A stretch of DNA of 64,000 bases from contig JADJYT010000003.1 of assembly GCA_016719635.1 (NCBI GenBank), positions 310,001-374,000 of the forward strand, read 5' to 3'. Position numbers and translations under genes: made by a program. The notes below the pieces were generated by a model. It was given only the letters and a program-made list of their open reading frames with translations. It did not search any database and had not been told where the DNA came from. This DNA is from Sphingobacteriales bacterium (lineage in GTDB: Bacteria; Bacteroidota; Bacteroidia; Chitinophagales; JADIYW01). Position 1 is the stretch's first letter. Each line of letters begins with the position of its first letter. This document shows, piece by piece, positions 18,872-28,885 of the stretch.

Positions 18872-20495
18872 TTATTTCAGATTTCCATCCAGTCTGACAG
18901 CTTTCAGCACAACCATATTCATCGCATTGTTCGGCAATCCTTTGACATTCTTATGGGCAAACCGGGTCACTTCATCATAAAACAAAGGCACTACCGGCGC
19001 TTCCTCTATAATGATTTGTTCCATCTGACGGTAGATAGCGCATGTTTTCTGTGCATCGGTTTCCTTCATAGCCGCTTCATACAATTTGTCATACTGTTCG
19101 TTTTTAAAAAACGTATAATTCGGTGGCGCTCCGTTCCTGCTGTAAAACAAGGCTAGGTAGTTCTCCCCATCCGGATAATCGCCTATCCAGGATGCGCGGA
19201 AAAATTCCACTTCATTCTTACGCATCGCTTCCCGCAGAAAAGTAGCCGGCGTATTTTCAATTTTCAGTGTAATGCCGATATTTGCCAGTTCATTGGCAAT
19301 ATTGGTAATCAGATCCTGATACGTTGGATTGGAATAAACCTTTATTTCACCAATGCCTTTTCCGTTCGGATAACCGGCCTCTATCAACAGTTTTTTTGCC
19401 TTCTCCACATCATACGAATAGCCTTTGAAGTTCTCATCGTAACAAGGCACCCCCTTCGGTATCATGCCGTTTTCCGCAGCCATACCGATACCGTTGCGCA
19501 AATACGCTATCATCTTCTTGCGGTCTATGGCATAATTGATCGCCTGTCGGACTTTTTTATTTTTCAAAGCGGCATACGGCTGCTTCGCCATAGAGATACC
19601 GAGATACTCCGTGTTCAGGTAGGGCATTTTTTCAAAGTTTACACGTCCCTTCCATTCCGGTTGTAACTCACCGGTACGTGTCAGCAATTTATCCTTATAG
19701 GAAATATCCAATCCTGTCATGAAGTCCAGTTTACCCTGTGAAAACTGCAAAAACTCCGTTCCTCTGTCAGCAATAAAACTGATACGTACTCCTTTCAGGT
19801 AAGGCAAACGGAAACCAGCACTGTCTTTTTTCAAAATAGTGCTCATTTTTAGTCAGTATCAATACATTGCTTTCCTCCCACCGCACCAGTTTAAACGGGC
19901 CGGTGCCGACAGGATGTGCACGGAAATCTTTTCCATAAAACTCCACTATCTCTTTGGGTACCACACTGCAGTACTGCAGCGTCAGCAAACCCAACATGGG
20001 ATGAAACGGCGTAAGTAAATTTATTTTAAAAACTGAATCATTCACCGCTTCAAACGGATTGGTTTTATCCACCTTATCATTGAACAGCCACCCACCTGTC
20101 GATGCAACGGTGGAATCTATCAAACGATGGAAGGAATACACAAAATCCTGTGCCCTCACCTTTCTTCCTTTACCATCCGGAAATTTCTCATCATCGTGGA
20201 AATATACATCATTTCTCAACACAAACGAATAGTGCAAGCCGTCTTCACTGATCGTCCAGCTTTTGGCAATGCACGGCTGCACATTCAGCTGTTCATCGAC
20301 CTGTACCAATCCGTTGAAGATTTGATTATCGCACCACATGGTCGCCTGGTCTTTGGAGAATGCCGGATCCAGGGAAGTTAGTCCTGCCGAGATATTAAAA
20401 TGAAAAATTTCACGTTGTGCTTCCGACTGCCGTCCGCACTGGATAGCCAGTAACGTACTTAAAACTGCAACAATAAAACTCAGTGTAAACCGCAT
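18872..20495 (-). CDS. Oligopeptide-type ABC substrate-binding protein (SBP family 5), one frameshift
   Basis: Two overlapping frames (20495-19767 and 19846-18872) join to a protein of about 540 residues, the usual OppA/DppA length. It has an N-terminal signal/lipobox-like segment (LLAIQCGRQ), then FNISAGLTSLDPAFSKDQAT, the family block KVRAQDFVYSFHRL, and HPVGTGPFKLVRWEES. The second frame carries INYAIDRKKMIAYLRNG and NVKGLPNNAM. These proteins bind peptides or other solutes for an ABC importer, but no permease genes are nearby. The break lies in a run of six A after NEHYF; five A would read HYFEKDSAGFRLPYLKGV. No other lesion is seen. Confidence 0.85.
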
Positions 20496-20503
20496 AAAGG
20501 GGA

Positions 20504-21028
20504 TTAAAATTTCATAAATAAATCGATCTGGGTATCTATCATCTTGATGATTTCAGGATTTTGCAGTTTGCCGGCTTCATCCAGCATCAGGTGTACCTGC
20601 GAAATGGGAATTTTCAAGTGCAGCACATCCATTTTTATATGGTTGAAGATATTCGTCAGATGTTCCATCCCTCTTAAGTTTCCGGCACGACCTTCTGCCA
20701 CACCCGTCAGGCAGACTTTTTTATTATGAAAACATTTTTTGATATCGCATGCATCCAAGAATCCTTTCAGCATCCCGGGAAAACTGCCGTTGTATTCCGG
20801 GACAATGAAGATGTATTTTTCTGTTGGTGCGAGAATTCCGTCTTCTATACTTGCCAGCTGAGGATGTTTCGGATTATGAAAGGTTTTATTAAAGATAGAC
20901 TCATCCACTCCTTCCAGCGTAAAAAAATGATGTGGTATATTTTTTCTGCCCAGCATCTCATCATAAAAATTAGCAATTTTCCGCGAATTGCTGTCTGCAC
21001 GTGCGGTTCCATGAAAAATTGTAAGCAT
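20504..21028 (-). CDS. NADPH-dependent FMN reductase family protein
   Basis: A 174-residue flavodoxin-fold protein from the ATG at 21028; 13 upstream codons are open but the fold begins at MLTIFHGTARADSNSRKIA. Motifs are GTARADSNS (FMN phosphate loop), VPEYNGSFPGMLKGFLD (the PEYNxSxPGxLK signature) and VCLTGVAEGRAGNLRG. The family reduces FMN, quinones or azo compounds with NAD(P)H; the natural substrate is unknown. It lies 8 bp upstream of the substrate-binding protein gene on the same strand. Confidence 0.88.
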   Translation of the reverse strand: MLTIFHGTARADSNSRKIANFYDEMLGRKNIPHHFFTLEGVDESIFNKTFHNPKHPQLASIEDGILAPTEKYIFIVPEYNGSFPGMLKGFLDACDIKKCFHNKKVCLTGVAEGRAGNLRGMEHLTNIFNHIKMDVLHLKIPISQVHLMLDEAGKLQNPEIIKMIDTQIDLFMKF

Positions 21029-21292
21029 GTAGTATCGTTTGCATAAAAATAAAACCGATTCATTCACAATATTTTAAAATTTATCCACAAGACGTGTGTG
21101 TAATTCTTTTATAACTTGGTGAAAAATGCTCCTTATTTAACGCTATTTTTGAAGCGTGGAACATGGATGTATCGGTGTCGGGTTTTAGGTTTAACAGCAG
21201 CTTTCACTCAATTGCACTAAAAAATAACTTTCAGCCGGTTTATTCAGCTAGTTCTAATTCTAATTAACTGTAACAAATAACTTCATATTAGA

Positions 21293-21973
21293 ATGAAATT
21301 CACTTATTACGGACATTCTTGTTTTTTGGTGGAATCCGGCGGGAAGAAAATCCTGTTTGACCCGTTTATCACTGCGAATGAGCTGGCAAAACACATCGAC
21401 ATCGAGGAAATCGACTGCGATTACATAGCCATCTCACACGGGCACTTCGACCACATTTCTGATGCGGTGGCAATAGCGAAGCGCACGAAAGCAACCGTTA
21501 TCTGTGCATTTGAAATCTACGAATGGTTAACGAAACAGGGATTATCGAAATTCCGGCCAATGAATACCGGCGGAAAATGGTCTTCCGATTTTGGAACGGT
21601 AAAGTGCGTTTCCGCTGTCCATTCCTCCTGCCTGCCGGACGGTTCCTATGGCGCAAGTCCGATGGGATTTGTTTTTAACACGGCGGAAGGTGGTTTTTAT
21701 TACAGCGGCGATACCGCCCTGACGATGGATATGCAGCTGATTCCCCGCTGGGCAAACCTGAAATTTGTTGTATTGCCAATTGGCGACAACTTCACAATGG
21801 ATATTGCAGATGCGATTGCTGCGGCAGATTTTGTTCAATGCGATAAAGTAATTGGTGTGCATTATGATACCTTTGGATTTATCGTAATTGACCATGAAGC
21901 CGCCAAAAAACAGTTTGCAGACGCAGGGAAAGAATTACTATTATTAACTATCGGAGAAACTATTGAATTGTAA
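21293..21973 (+). CDS. UPF0173 metal-dependent hydrolase (beta-lactamase fold)
   Basis: A 226-residue UPF0173 family protein. MKFTYYGHSCFLVESGGKKI and FDPFIT open the fold. The metal site is SHGHFDHISD (His49, His51, Asp53, His54), with further ligands in VHSSCLPDG and YSGDTALTMDM. The family is related to UlaG-type lactonases, but its substrate is unknown. A TATTTTTG element at 21144-21151 could serve as promoter, about 140 bp upstream of the ATG. Confidence 0.9.
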   Translation: MKFTYYGHSCFLVESGGKKILFDPFITANELAKHIDIEEIDCDYIAISHGHFDHISDAVAIAKRTKATVICAFEIYEWLTKQGLSKFRPMNTGGKWSSDFGTVKCVSAVHSSCLPDGSYGASPMGFVFNTAEGGFYYSGDTALTMDMQLIPRWANLKFVVLPIGDNFTMDIADAIAAADFVQCDKVIGVHYDTFGFIVIDHEAAKKQFADAGKELLLLTIGETIEL

Positions 21974-22068
21974 ACCAATACATGCGTCATTGATTCCTGA
22001 AATTAGCAAATTTCAGCACTCAGGCAGCATTCAACCAATAACCAACCACATTTAACGTTTATAGAAAC

Positions 22069-22893
22069 ATGGGAAAAATTATCAGTATAGCGAATCAGAA
22101 AGGCGGGGTTGGTAAGACCACTACTGCCATCAATCTGGCGGCGAGTTTAGCCATCCTGGAACAGAAAACATTACTCATCGATGCCGACCCGCAGGCGAAC
22201 AGCACCAGCGGCTGTGGTTTCGACCCGAGAAATATAAAAGTCAGTTTGTACGAATGCCTGATTGACAGTGCGAAAGCCAAGGACATCATCCTGGAAACGG
22301 ACACTCCGAACTTATTCTTATTACCCTCTCACCTGGACCTGGTGGGTGCGGAAATAGAACTCATCAATCATCCGAACAGAGAGAAAATACTGAAAGAAAT
22401 CCTGCACGACCTGAATAAGAAATATGATTTCATCATCATCGACTGCTCCCCTTCTTTGGGTTTGATAACCGTGAATGCCCTCACCGCATCGGACAGCGTG
22501 CTGGTTCCCGTTCAATGCGAATACTTCGCACTGGAAGGATTGGGAAAATTACTGAACACTATTAAAATCGTGCAGTCAAGGCTGAATAAAGAGCTGGAAA
22601 TCGAAGGTATTTTACTGACCATGTACGACCAGCGCCTGAACTTATCCAATCAGGTGGTGGCAGAGGTGAAAAGACGTTTTGAGCACAGCGTATTCAATAC
22701 CATCATTCACCGCAACACCCGCCTGGGCGAAGCACAAAGTTTGCGTCAGCCGATTATCATGTATGATGCGGAAAGCAAAGGTGCCATCAACTATCTCAAT
22801 CTGGCCAGAGAGATTTTGCAAAACAACGGCATGACCAATATACCGATGGAAGAAAAATTTATTGAGGTTGAAGGCAAAGAACAATTAAACTAG
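22069..22893 (+). CDS. parA: Chromosome-partitioning ATPase ParA/Soj
   Basis: A 274-residue ParA. It has the deviant Walker A KGGVGKTTTAINLAASLA at 11-28, the switch region LLIDADPQANSTSG, and DFIIIDCSPSLGLITVNAL. It dimerises on DNA and moves ParB-parS complexes during segregation. It is the first gene of a run parA-parB-DUF5683-dapB-lepB that is widely conserved in Bacteroidota. Complete. Confidence 0.95.
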   Translation: MGKIISIANQKGGVGKTTTAINLAASLAILEQKTLLIDADPQANSTSGCGFDPRNIKVSLYECLIDSAKAKDIILETDTPNLFLLPSHLDLVGAEIELINHPNREKILKEILHDLNKKYDFIIIDCSPSLGLITVNALTASDSVLVPVQCEYFALEGLGKLLNTIKIVQSRLNKELEIEGILLTMYDQRLNLSNQVVAEVKRRFEHSVFNTIIHRNTRLGEAQSLRQPIIMYDAESKGAINYLNLAREILQNNGMTNIPMEEKFIEVEGKEQLN

Positions 22894-22993
22894 CGGGAAA
22901 CTGCAAACGCAGGTCTGTAAGAAATTGGAATTAATTATTATTCCAAAGATTAAAAATACAGACTCAGGTTTTATAACTGTCAAATCAGAAGAT

Positions 22994-23902
22994 ATGGTAA
23001 CGAATAAGAAAAAAGACGCTTTGGGTAAAGGCATCCGTGCCCTTTTGTCCAATTTAGATGATGACACCGAAGTATTAAAGATAAGCGCAACGGATGAAGA
23101 TTCCATCATCAATACCGTTCCGAAAATCAAGCTGGATTTAATAGAAGTGAATCCGTTCCAGCCGCGTGCCGACTTTAACCAGCAGGCACTGGAAGAACTG
23201 GCTTCGTCCATTAAAGTGCACGGCGTCATACAACCGATTACCGTTCGGAAAATAACGGATAAAAAATACCAGCTGATTTCGGGTGAACGCCGTTTGCGCG
23301 CCTCTAAAATGGCCGGGCTGACGGAAATCCCGGCATATGTTCGGACTGCCAATGACCAGGAAGTGGTGGAAATGGCACTGATTGAAAACATTCAGCGGGA
23401 AGACTTAAACTCCATGGAAGTTGCCTTAACGTACCAGCGCCTGATTGACGAATGCCAGCTGACACACGAAAATTTAGGTGAGCGATTGGGTAAAGACCGT
23501 TCCACAGTCACCAATTACCTTCGCCTCTTAAAACTACCGCCGGAGATACAGAAAGCGCTGCGCGACAAGGTATTATCCATGGGACACGCCAGAGCCATCA
23601 TTTCCCTGCCGGAAGTGGACAAGCAGTTATATGTTTTGAAAGAAATCAACAGCAAGGAGCTGTCTGTTCGAAAAACAGAAGAATTGGTACGTTTGCTATC
23701 CACCAAATCCACTGCAAAGAAAGACAGCAAGAAAGACGAGCCGCTGCCGGCCTCCTACAAAAATGTACAGCACAAGCTGATGGATATATTTGAAACCAAG
23801 GTAAAAATCAAAAAGACGGCTGCAGACAAAGGCGAAATCATCATCCCATTCTATTCTGTCGCTGACCTGAACAGGTTATTAGATATAATCGAAAAAGAGT
23901 AA
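22994..23902 (+). CDS. parB: Chromosome-partitioning protein ParB/Spo0J
   Basis: ParB from the ATG at 22994; an alternative TTG at 22925 adds 23 residues that do not look like the family, and MVTNKKKDALGKGIRALL is the typical ParB N-terminus. The CTPase/ParB-N domain includes NPFQPRADFNQQALEELASS and ISGERRLRASKMAGL, whose GERR motif binds CTP. The central HTH includes TYQRLIDECQLTHENLGERL and GKDRSTVTNYLRLLKLP, which recognises parS. The C-terminal dimerisation domain is present. I did not find a canonical parS by eye. Confidence 0.93.
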   Translation: MVTNKKKDALGKGIRALLSNLDDDTEVLKISATDEDSIINTVPKIKLDLIEVNPFQPRADFNQQALEELASSIKVHGVIQPITVRKITDKKYQLISGERRLRASKMAGLTEIPAYVRTANDQEVVEMALIENIQREDLNSMEVALTYQRLIDECQLTHENLGERLGKDRSTVTNYLRLLKLPPEIQKALRDKVLSMGHARAIISLPEVDKQLYVLKEINSKELSVRKTEELVRLLSTKSTAKKDSKKDEPLPASYKNVQHKLMDIFETKVKIKKTAADKGEIIIPFYSVADLNRLLDIIEKE

Positions 23903-23913
23903 TTTTACATGCA

Positions 23914-24627
23914 ATGCATCATGTGAAATTTACCATAACGCGTATTGTTTTCCTATTTCTGTTCATCCTTCTGTTTATAGAGCCTTCATTCGCTCAAATA
24001 CAAAAGGATACTACGCTGCCAACAAAGCAGATCTTAACAGATTCATCCATTTCCATTTCAGATACATTCCGAAATCCATTTGTAAAGATGTATCAATATG
24101 GCAATACGACAAAGGCAGATTCTTTGACAAAAAATGCATCCACATCCAAAAAGAACCAGAAAGGCAAGAAAGTAGATACCACCCATTACTCTCCCAAAAA
24201 GGCAGCCTTATGGGCACTGGGATTTCCGGGATTAGGCCAGATTTATAACAAAAAATACTGGAAGCTCCCCATTGTTTATGCGGTTATCGGTACTGTTACC
24301 TATTTTGTCGCATCGAACGGAATAAAGCTTAACCAGTTTAACGGCTATCTGACAAATTCCTATAATGGTGTGGAGAATCCTGCACCCTATAACACCCTAA
24401 GTTTATCCCAGATAGAATCCATCAGAAATGGCTATCGACGAAATGTGCAGATAGCCTCGTTCGGCACTCTTCTAGCCTGGGGTTTATCCATAGTCGATGC
24501 GACGGTCGATGCCCATCTGCGAACCTTTGACATTTCGGATAAACTGACCCTGCATATGAATCCTCAATTAAATTATGCCAACCTCACTTATTACGCGGGA
24601 ATAACTGTAAATTTGGGGTTTAAATAA
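23914..24627 (+). CDS. DUF5683 membrane protein
   Basis: A 237-residue protein with an N-terminal signal or membrane segment (IVFLFLFILLFIEPSFA). The DUF5683 block is SPKKAALWALGFPGLGQIYNKKYWKLPIVY. Further hydrophobic segments follow (AVIGTVTYFVA, ASFGTLLAWGLSIVDA), with VDAHLRTFDIS near the end. Its role is unknown, but it is a regular member of the parAB-dapB-lepB run in Bacteroidota. It starts 11 bp after parB. Confidence 0.85.
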   Translation: MHHVKFTITRIVFLFLFILLFIEPSFAQIQKDTTLPTKQILTDSSISISDTFRNPFVKMYQYGNTTKADSLTKNASTSKKNQKGKKVDTTHYSPKKAALWALGFPGLGQIYNKKYWKLPIVYAVIGTVTYFVASNGIKLNQFNGYLTNSYNGVENPAPYNTLSLSQIESIRNGYRRNVQIASFGTLLAWGLSIVDATVDAHLRTFDISDKLTLHMNPQLNYANLTYYAGITVNLGFK

Positions 24628-24640
24628 TTTGTCAGGAGAA

Positions 24641-25387
24641 ATGAAAATTGCATTAATAGGATACGGAAAAATGGGAAAAGCCATTCATGAGATAGCGGAA
24701 GGAAAAAACGCCCGTTTAGGACGAAAAGAATATGATATCTCCCTTATCATTGACATTGACAACAGAGAAAAAATCACGAAAGAAGAACTTCAGTCAGTCG
24801 ATGTGGCAATAGAGTTTACCTCCCCGCATACCGCAGTCAGGAATATCCAGTGGTGTTTTGATGCAGATGTTCCGTTGGTTGTGGGCAGTACCGGATGGAC
24901 AGATAAACTGGAAGAGATAAAGCTGTATGCCACCATTCACAACAAATCCTTTCTATTTGCCCCTAATTTCAGCATTGGTGTCAATATTTTTTTTGAAGTC
25001 AACCGTTATCTGGCGAAAATCATGAACGAGCAGGCGGAATATGATATCGTGATGGAAGAAATCCATCATACGGAAAAGAAAGATGCCCCCAGCGGAACCG
25101 CCTTACATGCTGCATTGGATGTTTTAAAAAGAATCTCCCGAAAAAAGAATTGGGAAAACAATGAAACGGATAACGCGGAAACACTATCCATCATTTCCAA
25201 ACGTGAACCGGATGTTCCCGGCACCCATACCGTTACGTATGCCTCCTCCATTGATAAAATTGAACTAACCCATACCGCACATAACCGAAAAGGGTTTGCC
25301 GGAGGAGCGCTTGCGGCTGCATCGTGGCTGATGGGCAAGAAAGGCGCCTATTCCATGGAAGATGTGCTGGGATTTAACAAGCATTAA
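24641..25387 (+). CDS. dapB: 4-hydroxy-tetrahydrodipicolinate reductase
   Basis: DapB reduces 4-hydroxy-tetrahydrodipicolinate with NAD(P)H in lysine and diaminopimelate synthesis. The ATG at 24641 follows an AGGAG ribosome site at 24634-24638 and begins the Rossmann fold MKIALIGYGKMGKAI; an in-frame TTG at 24629 is less likely. Catalytic EEIHHTEKKDAPSGTA (paired His and Lys, then SGT) is intact, as are VVGSTGWTD and APNFSIGVNIFF. The length of 248 residues is normal. Confidence 0.95.
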   Translation: MKIALIGYGKMGKAIHEIAEGKNARLGRKEYDISLIIDIDNREKITKEELQSVDVAIEFTSPHTAVRNIQWCFDADVPLVVGSTGWTDKLEEIKLYATIHNKSFLFAPNFSIGVNIFFEVNRYLAKIMNEQAEYDIVMEEIHHTEKKDAPSGTALHAALDVLKRISRKKNWENNETDNAETLSIISKREPDVPGTHTVTYASSIDKIELTHTAHNRKGFAGGALAAASWLMGKKGAYSMEDVLGFNKH

Positions 25388-25453
25388 CAAGCTATCTGTA
25401 ATATTATCCGTTTACTATTAACTTATACTCAATAACATTTAACATTCAACAAT

Positions 25454-27013
25454 ATGCTCAGTCTGGTTTACGCTTATCTATTGCATTATATCTTACATAT
25501 CCCCTGTTTCGGTTTATATAAAAAGGCTGGAAAGAACCCACTGCACGTTTTTATTCCATTGGTACAGGATTTCACTCTTTTGGAAATTATCGGCAGACCC
25601 AAAAATCAGGCATATTGGGGACTGGTTCCGTATGTCAACTTCTTATTCGGACTAACCTGGACTACGGACATCTGCAATTCATTCGGAAAGCGAAATTTCC
25701 TTCAGCATCTTGCAGGTATCTTTTGGGGATATATCTACTTTCCCATCATTGGTTTCCTGGATAAGAATACAGTATACGAAGGTCCCAGCCATTCGAAAGA
25801 TAAAGACAAGAAAGCCAAACGGTCCTTTGCCCGGGAATGGGCGGATGCCATCGTATTTGCGGTGGTGGCAGCTACCATCATACGCACCTTTGTAATAGAA
25901 GCCTACAAGATTCCTACCACATCCATGGAAGGATCCTTGCTCGCGGGTGATTTTTTATTCGTCAGTAAATTGAACTACGGCGCACGTACCCCGATGACTC
26001 CGGTTGCATTCCCGTTTGCGCATCATACCATGCCTTTTAATTTAGGCAAAGCCTATTCCAAAATTATCCAGCTCGGCTATCACCGGCTGCCGGGTTTTGA
26101 AAGGATAAAAAACGGAGATGTGGTTGTTTTTAACTATCCGGGAGATGCCTACCAGTTTGCTGAACGCCCGTTGGATAAGAGAGAAAACTATGTAAAACGT
26201 TGTGTGGGGATTGCAGGCGACACCCTCGAGGTTAGAAACAAACAACTTTACATCAATGGCGTTCCACAGCCACAGTATCAGCATATGCAGTTTGAATACA
26301 TCGTAAAAACCAACGGAACATCTTTAAGTGCTGATGTGATAAAATCGTTAGGTATCAACTGGTACAACGACTTCCCTGAAATCATTTATACGTATCCAAA
26401 CGGAAATCAGCAGATGGGGTTTACTGATGAGATTGGAAATCCCGTCGGACCACCGGATGAATTATTTGCGCAATTTCAAAACTACCTGAATCAGAACAAA
26501 GACTCCGCTGCCGTTTTATTGACTTACAGCCAGGCGGAGGATCTGAAGAAACAACCAAATGTAACAGCTATCTTACCTGTAAATACATCCACGATCCAGG
26601 GCAACTGGACCTACTCCTTAGTGGCGCAATATTACAAATGGAATTTAGACAATTACGGACCCATCATCATACCTAAAAAAGGCTGGACGATTGACCTGAA
26701 CAATAAAGACAATCTATACCGATATGCCCAGACTATCGTTTTATATGAGCACGCGGATGCCACCATTGTGGAAGACCGGTTATTGATTAAAGGTCAACCG
26801 GTAACTAGTTATACGTTCAAACAAAATTACTACTGGATGATGGGTGACAACCGCCACAATTCCCTAGACTCCCGTTACTGGGGTTATGTTCCGGAAGATC
26901 ATGTGGTAGGAAAACCATTATTTGTCTGGCTGTCAAAAGACAACTTCAATCCGGGTATGGAATCCGTGCATTGGAACAGAATGTTCAGAAGCGTTACCCA
27001 TTTATGCAGGTAG
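25454..27013 (+). CDS. lepB: Signal peptidase I
   Basis: A 519-residue Bacteroidota-type signal peptidase I. About 110 N-terminal residues with several membrane segments (a DUF5684-like region) precede the peptidase domain. Catalytic Ser157 lies in IPTTSMEGSLLAGD and Lys248 in YVKRCVGIAGD. A large insertion separates this from the C-terminal block MMGDNRHNSLDSRYWGYVP. It removes signal peptides from exported preproteins at the inner membrane. It sits 66 bp after dapB and is probably in the same operon. Confidence 0.95.
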   Translation: MLSLVYAYLLHYILHIPCFGLYKKAGKNPLHVFIPLVQDFTLLEIIGRPKNQAYWGLVPYVNFLFGLTWTTDICNSFGKRNFLQHLAGIFWGYIYFPIIGFLDKNTVYEGPSHSKDKDKKAKRSFAREWADAIVFAVVAATIIRTFVIEAYKIPTTSMEGSLLAGDFLFVSKLNYGARTPMTPVAFPFAHHTMPFNLGKAYSKIIQLGYHRLPGFERIKNGDVVVFNYPGDAYQFAERPLDKRENYVKRCVGIAGDTLEVRNKQLYINGVPQPQYQHMQFEYIVKTNGTSLSADVIKSLGINWYNDFPEIIYTYPNGNQQMGFTDEIGNPVGPPDELFAQFQNYLNQNKDSAAVLLTYSQAEDLKKQPNVTAILPVNTSTIQGNWTYSLVAQYYKWNLDNYGPIIIPKKGWTIDLNNKDNLYRYAQTIVLYEHADATIVEDRLLIKGQPVTSYTFKQNYYWMMGDNRHNSLDSRYWGYVPEDHVVGKPLFVWLSKDNFNPGMESVHWNRMFRSVTHLCR

Positions 27014-27056
27014 CAAATCAAACCACCGGCATTCGCGAATGAAATTACCAGAATGA

Positions 27057-27485
27057 ATGGCAAAGTCAGGTCCAGATATTCGTATCGCAAACAACAAGAA
27101 ATACATCCTGTGTGTGATACGTAAAAAATGGATCGTACTGACACCGGAGGAGAAAGTGCGTCAGTATATTTTGCACCAGCTTATTCATGAGCAGCACTAT
27201 CCGCTTCAATATATTTCCGTAGAAAAAACACTGAAAGTAAATGAGCTCTGCAAACGTTATGATATTGTAGTGTACAATCAATCACTGGAACCTAAAATCC
27301 TGGTAGAGTGCAAGGCGGAATTCATCGAAATTAAAGAAAAGACATTGCAGCAAATCGCGACGTATAATCTGAAACTCAATGTCCCGTTTCTGATGGTAAC
27401 GAATGGAAAAATCAGTTACCGGTTTGAAGTGAAAGAGGGGAACTCCGTTCAAATATCCGGTTTCCCGCCATTCGATTTATTGTAA
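27057..27485 (+). CDS. HsdR N-terminal-like (HSDR_N_2) nuclease-fold protein
   Basis: A 142-residue protein matching the small, stand-alone type I restriction R-subunit N-terminal family. Motifs are IRKKWIVLTPEEKVRQYILHQL, then RYDIVVYNQSLEPKILVECKA with a PD-(D/E)xK-like core (D..ILVECK), and QIATYNLKLNVPFLMVTNG. There is no helicase or methylase next to it, and this protein is common as a solo gene in Bacteroidota next to lepB, so it is not evidence of a restriction system. It starts 43 bp after lepB. Confidence 0.83.
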   Translation: MAKSGPDIRIANNKKYILCVIRKKWIVLTPEEKVRQYILHQLIHEQHYPLQYISVEKTLKVNELCKRYDIVVYNQSLEPKILVECKAEFIEIKEKTLQQIATYNLKLNVPFLMVTNGKISYRFEVKEGNSVQISGFPPFDLL

Positions 27486-27497
27486 GAGATCTATATT

Positions 27498-28670
27498 CTA
27501 ATATACAAACGTACCCTGGTCGCTTTGGATAGTCACTTGTTTTTTATCCGCTTTCTCCACATAGCCGACAATTTGCGCATCGATATTAAAGGATTTGGAT
27601 ATATCAATTATTGTTGCTGCAAAAGAAGGATGAATGTAGATTTCAAGCCGGTGGCCGCAGTTAAACACCTGATACATCTCTTTCCAGCTGGTTTTGCTTT
27701 CTTCCTGAATGAGCCGGAATAAAGGCGGCACGGGAAATAAATTATGTTTAACGATATGCAGGCTGTCTATATAATGCAGCACCTTGGTTTGTGCGCCGCC
27801 GCTGCAATGTATGACTCCGCTGATATTACGGACACCGATTGCATCGATGACCCTTTTGACAATAGGTGCATAGGTCCGGGTCGGCGACAACACCAGTTTT
27901 CCCGCATCCAGCGGACTACCTTCCACTTTATCCGTCAGCAGTCTGGAGCCGGAATAAATGAATTCCTGGTTTGTATTCGGATCATACGCTTCCGGATATT
28001 TTTGCGCATAGATTTTAGAAAAGACATCATGGCGTGCAGACGTCAGCCCGTTGCTGCCCATACCTCCGTTATACTGGCTTTCGTAACTGGCCTGACCGAA
28101 CGATGCCAGTCCCACGATAACATCGCCCGCTTTGATGTTCGCATTGTCAATCACATCCTCCCGACGGAAGCGAGCCGTCATCACCGCGTCCACCGAAACC
28201 GTACGAATCACGTCGCCCATATCCGCCGTTTCACCACCCATCGGATAGATGCTCACCCCATTCTCATTCATCTTATCCACCACCTCATTCGTGCCGTCTA
28301 TGAGCGCTTTAATGACTTCACCGGGTATGAGGTGCTTGTTTCGGTTGATAATGCTGGACAATAAAAAATTAGAGGTCGCTCCCACACAAATCAAATCATC
28401 GGTATTCATAACAATCGCATCCTGCGCAATCCCTTTCCACACGGATAAATCTCCCGTTTCTTTCCAGTACAGATATGCGAGTACACTTTTGGTGCCGGCA
28501 CCGTCAGCATGGATGATGGAACAATAGTTTTCATCCCCTGTTAAATAATCCGGGAATATCTTGCAGAATGCTTTTGGATATAAACCCTTATCTGCCTTTT
28601 CAATGGCGGCATGCACTTCATCTTTAGTGGCGGATACACCGCGTTGATCGTATCGGTTCGCGTTGGTCAT
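27498..28670 (-). CDS. purM: Phosphoribosylformylglycinamidine cyclo-ligase (AIR synthase)
   Basis: A 390-residue PurM, which makes aminoimidazole ribotide from FGAM with ATP in purine synthesis. Visible are RYDQRGVSATKDEVHAAIEK at the N-terminus, IHADGAGTKSVLAYLYW (the DGxGTK motif), MNTDDLICVGA, YPMGGETADMGD and VGLASFGQASYESQYNGGMG. It is somewhat longer than enteric PurM, as is usual in Bacteroidota. It is convergent with the HsdR-like gene. The 215 bp upstream are AT-rich with no recognised feature. Confidence 0.92.
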   Translation of the reverse strand: MTNANRYDQRGVSATKDEVHAAIEKADKGLYPKAFCKIFPDYLTGDENYCSIIHADGAGTKSVLAYLYWKETGDLSVWKGIAQDAIVMNTDDLICVGATSNFLLSSIINRNKHLIPGEVIKALIDGTNEVVDKMNENGVSIYPMGGETADMGDVIRTVSVDAVMTARFRREDVIDNANIKAGDVIVGLASFGQASYESQYNGGMGSNGLTSARHDVFSKIYAQKYPEAYDPNTNQEFIYSGSRLLTDKVEGSPLDAGKLVLSPTRTYAPIVKRVIDAIGVRNISGVIHCSGGAQTKVLHYIDSLHIVKHNLFPVPPLFRLIQEESKTSWKEMYQVFNCGHRLEIYIHPSFAATIIDISKSFNIDAQIVGYVEKADKKQVTIQSDQGTFVY

Positions 28671-28885
28671 TAATTAATCTATATGTATAAATTTATCATT
28701 TTTTTATTTTAAAACACATAGAAACATAGTTGTGAAGTTATTAAGTTATCTGCAATTATTACGGCTATCAATAGTTAAACAGAGCAATTTATCTTTGATA
28801 ATCTCTAAATGCTGTTATAAGGTATCCGAACAGGAAAGCACTCATTTTACTTCTTAATCTTACTATGTGCCTATGCGTTTAAATA

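Noticed and set aside
27057..27485. Restriction system from the HsdR-like gene
   Set aside because: No helicase, methylase or specificity gene is adjacent; this small protein is a usual neighbour of lepB in Bacteroidota.
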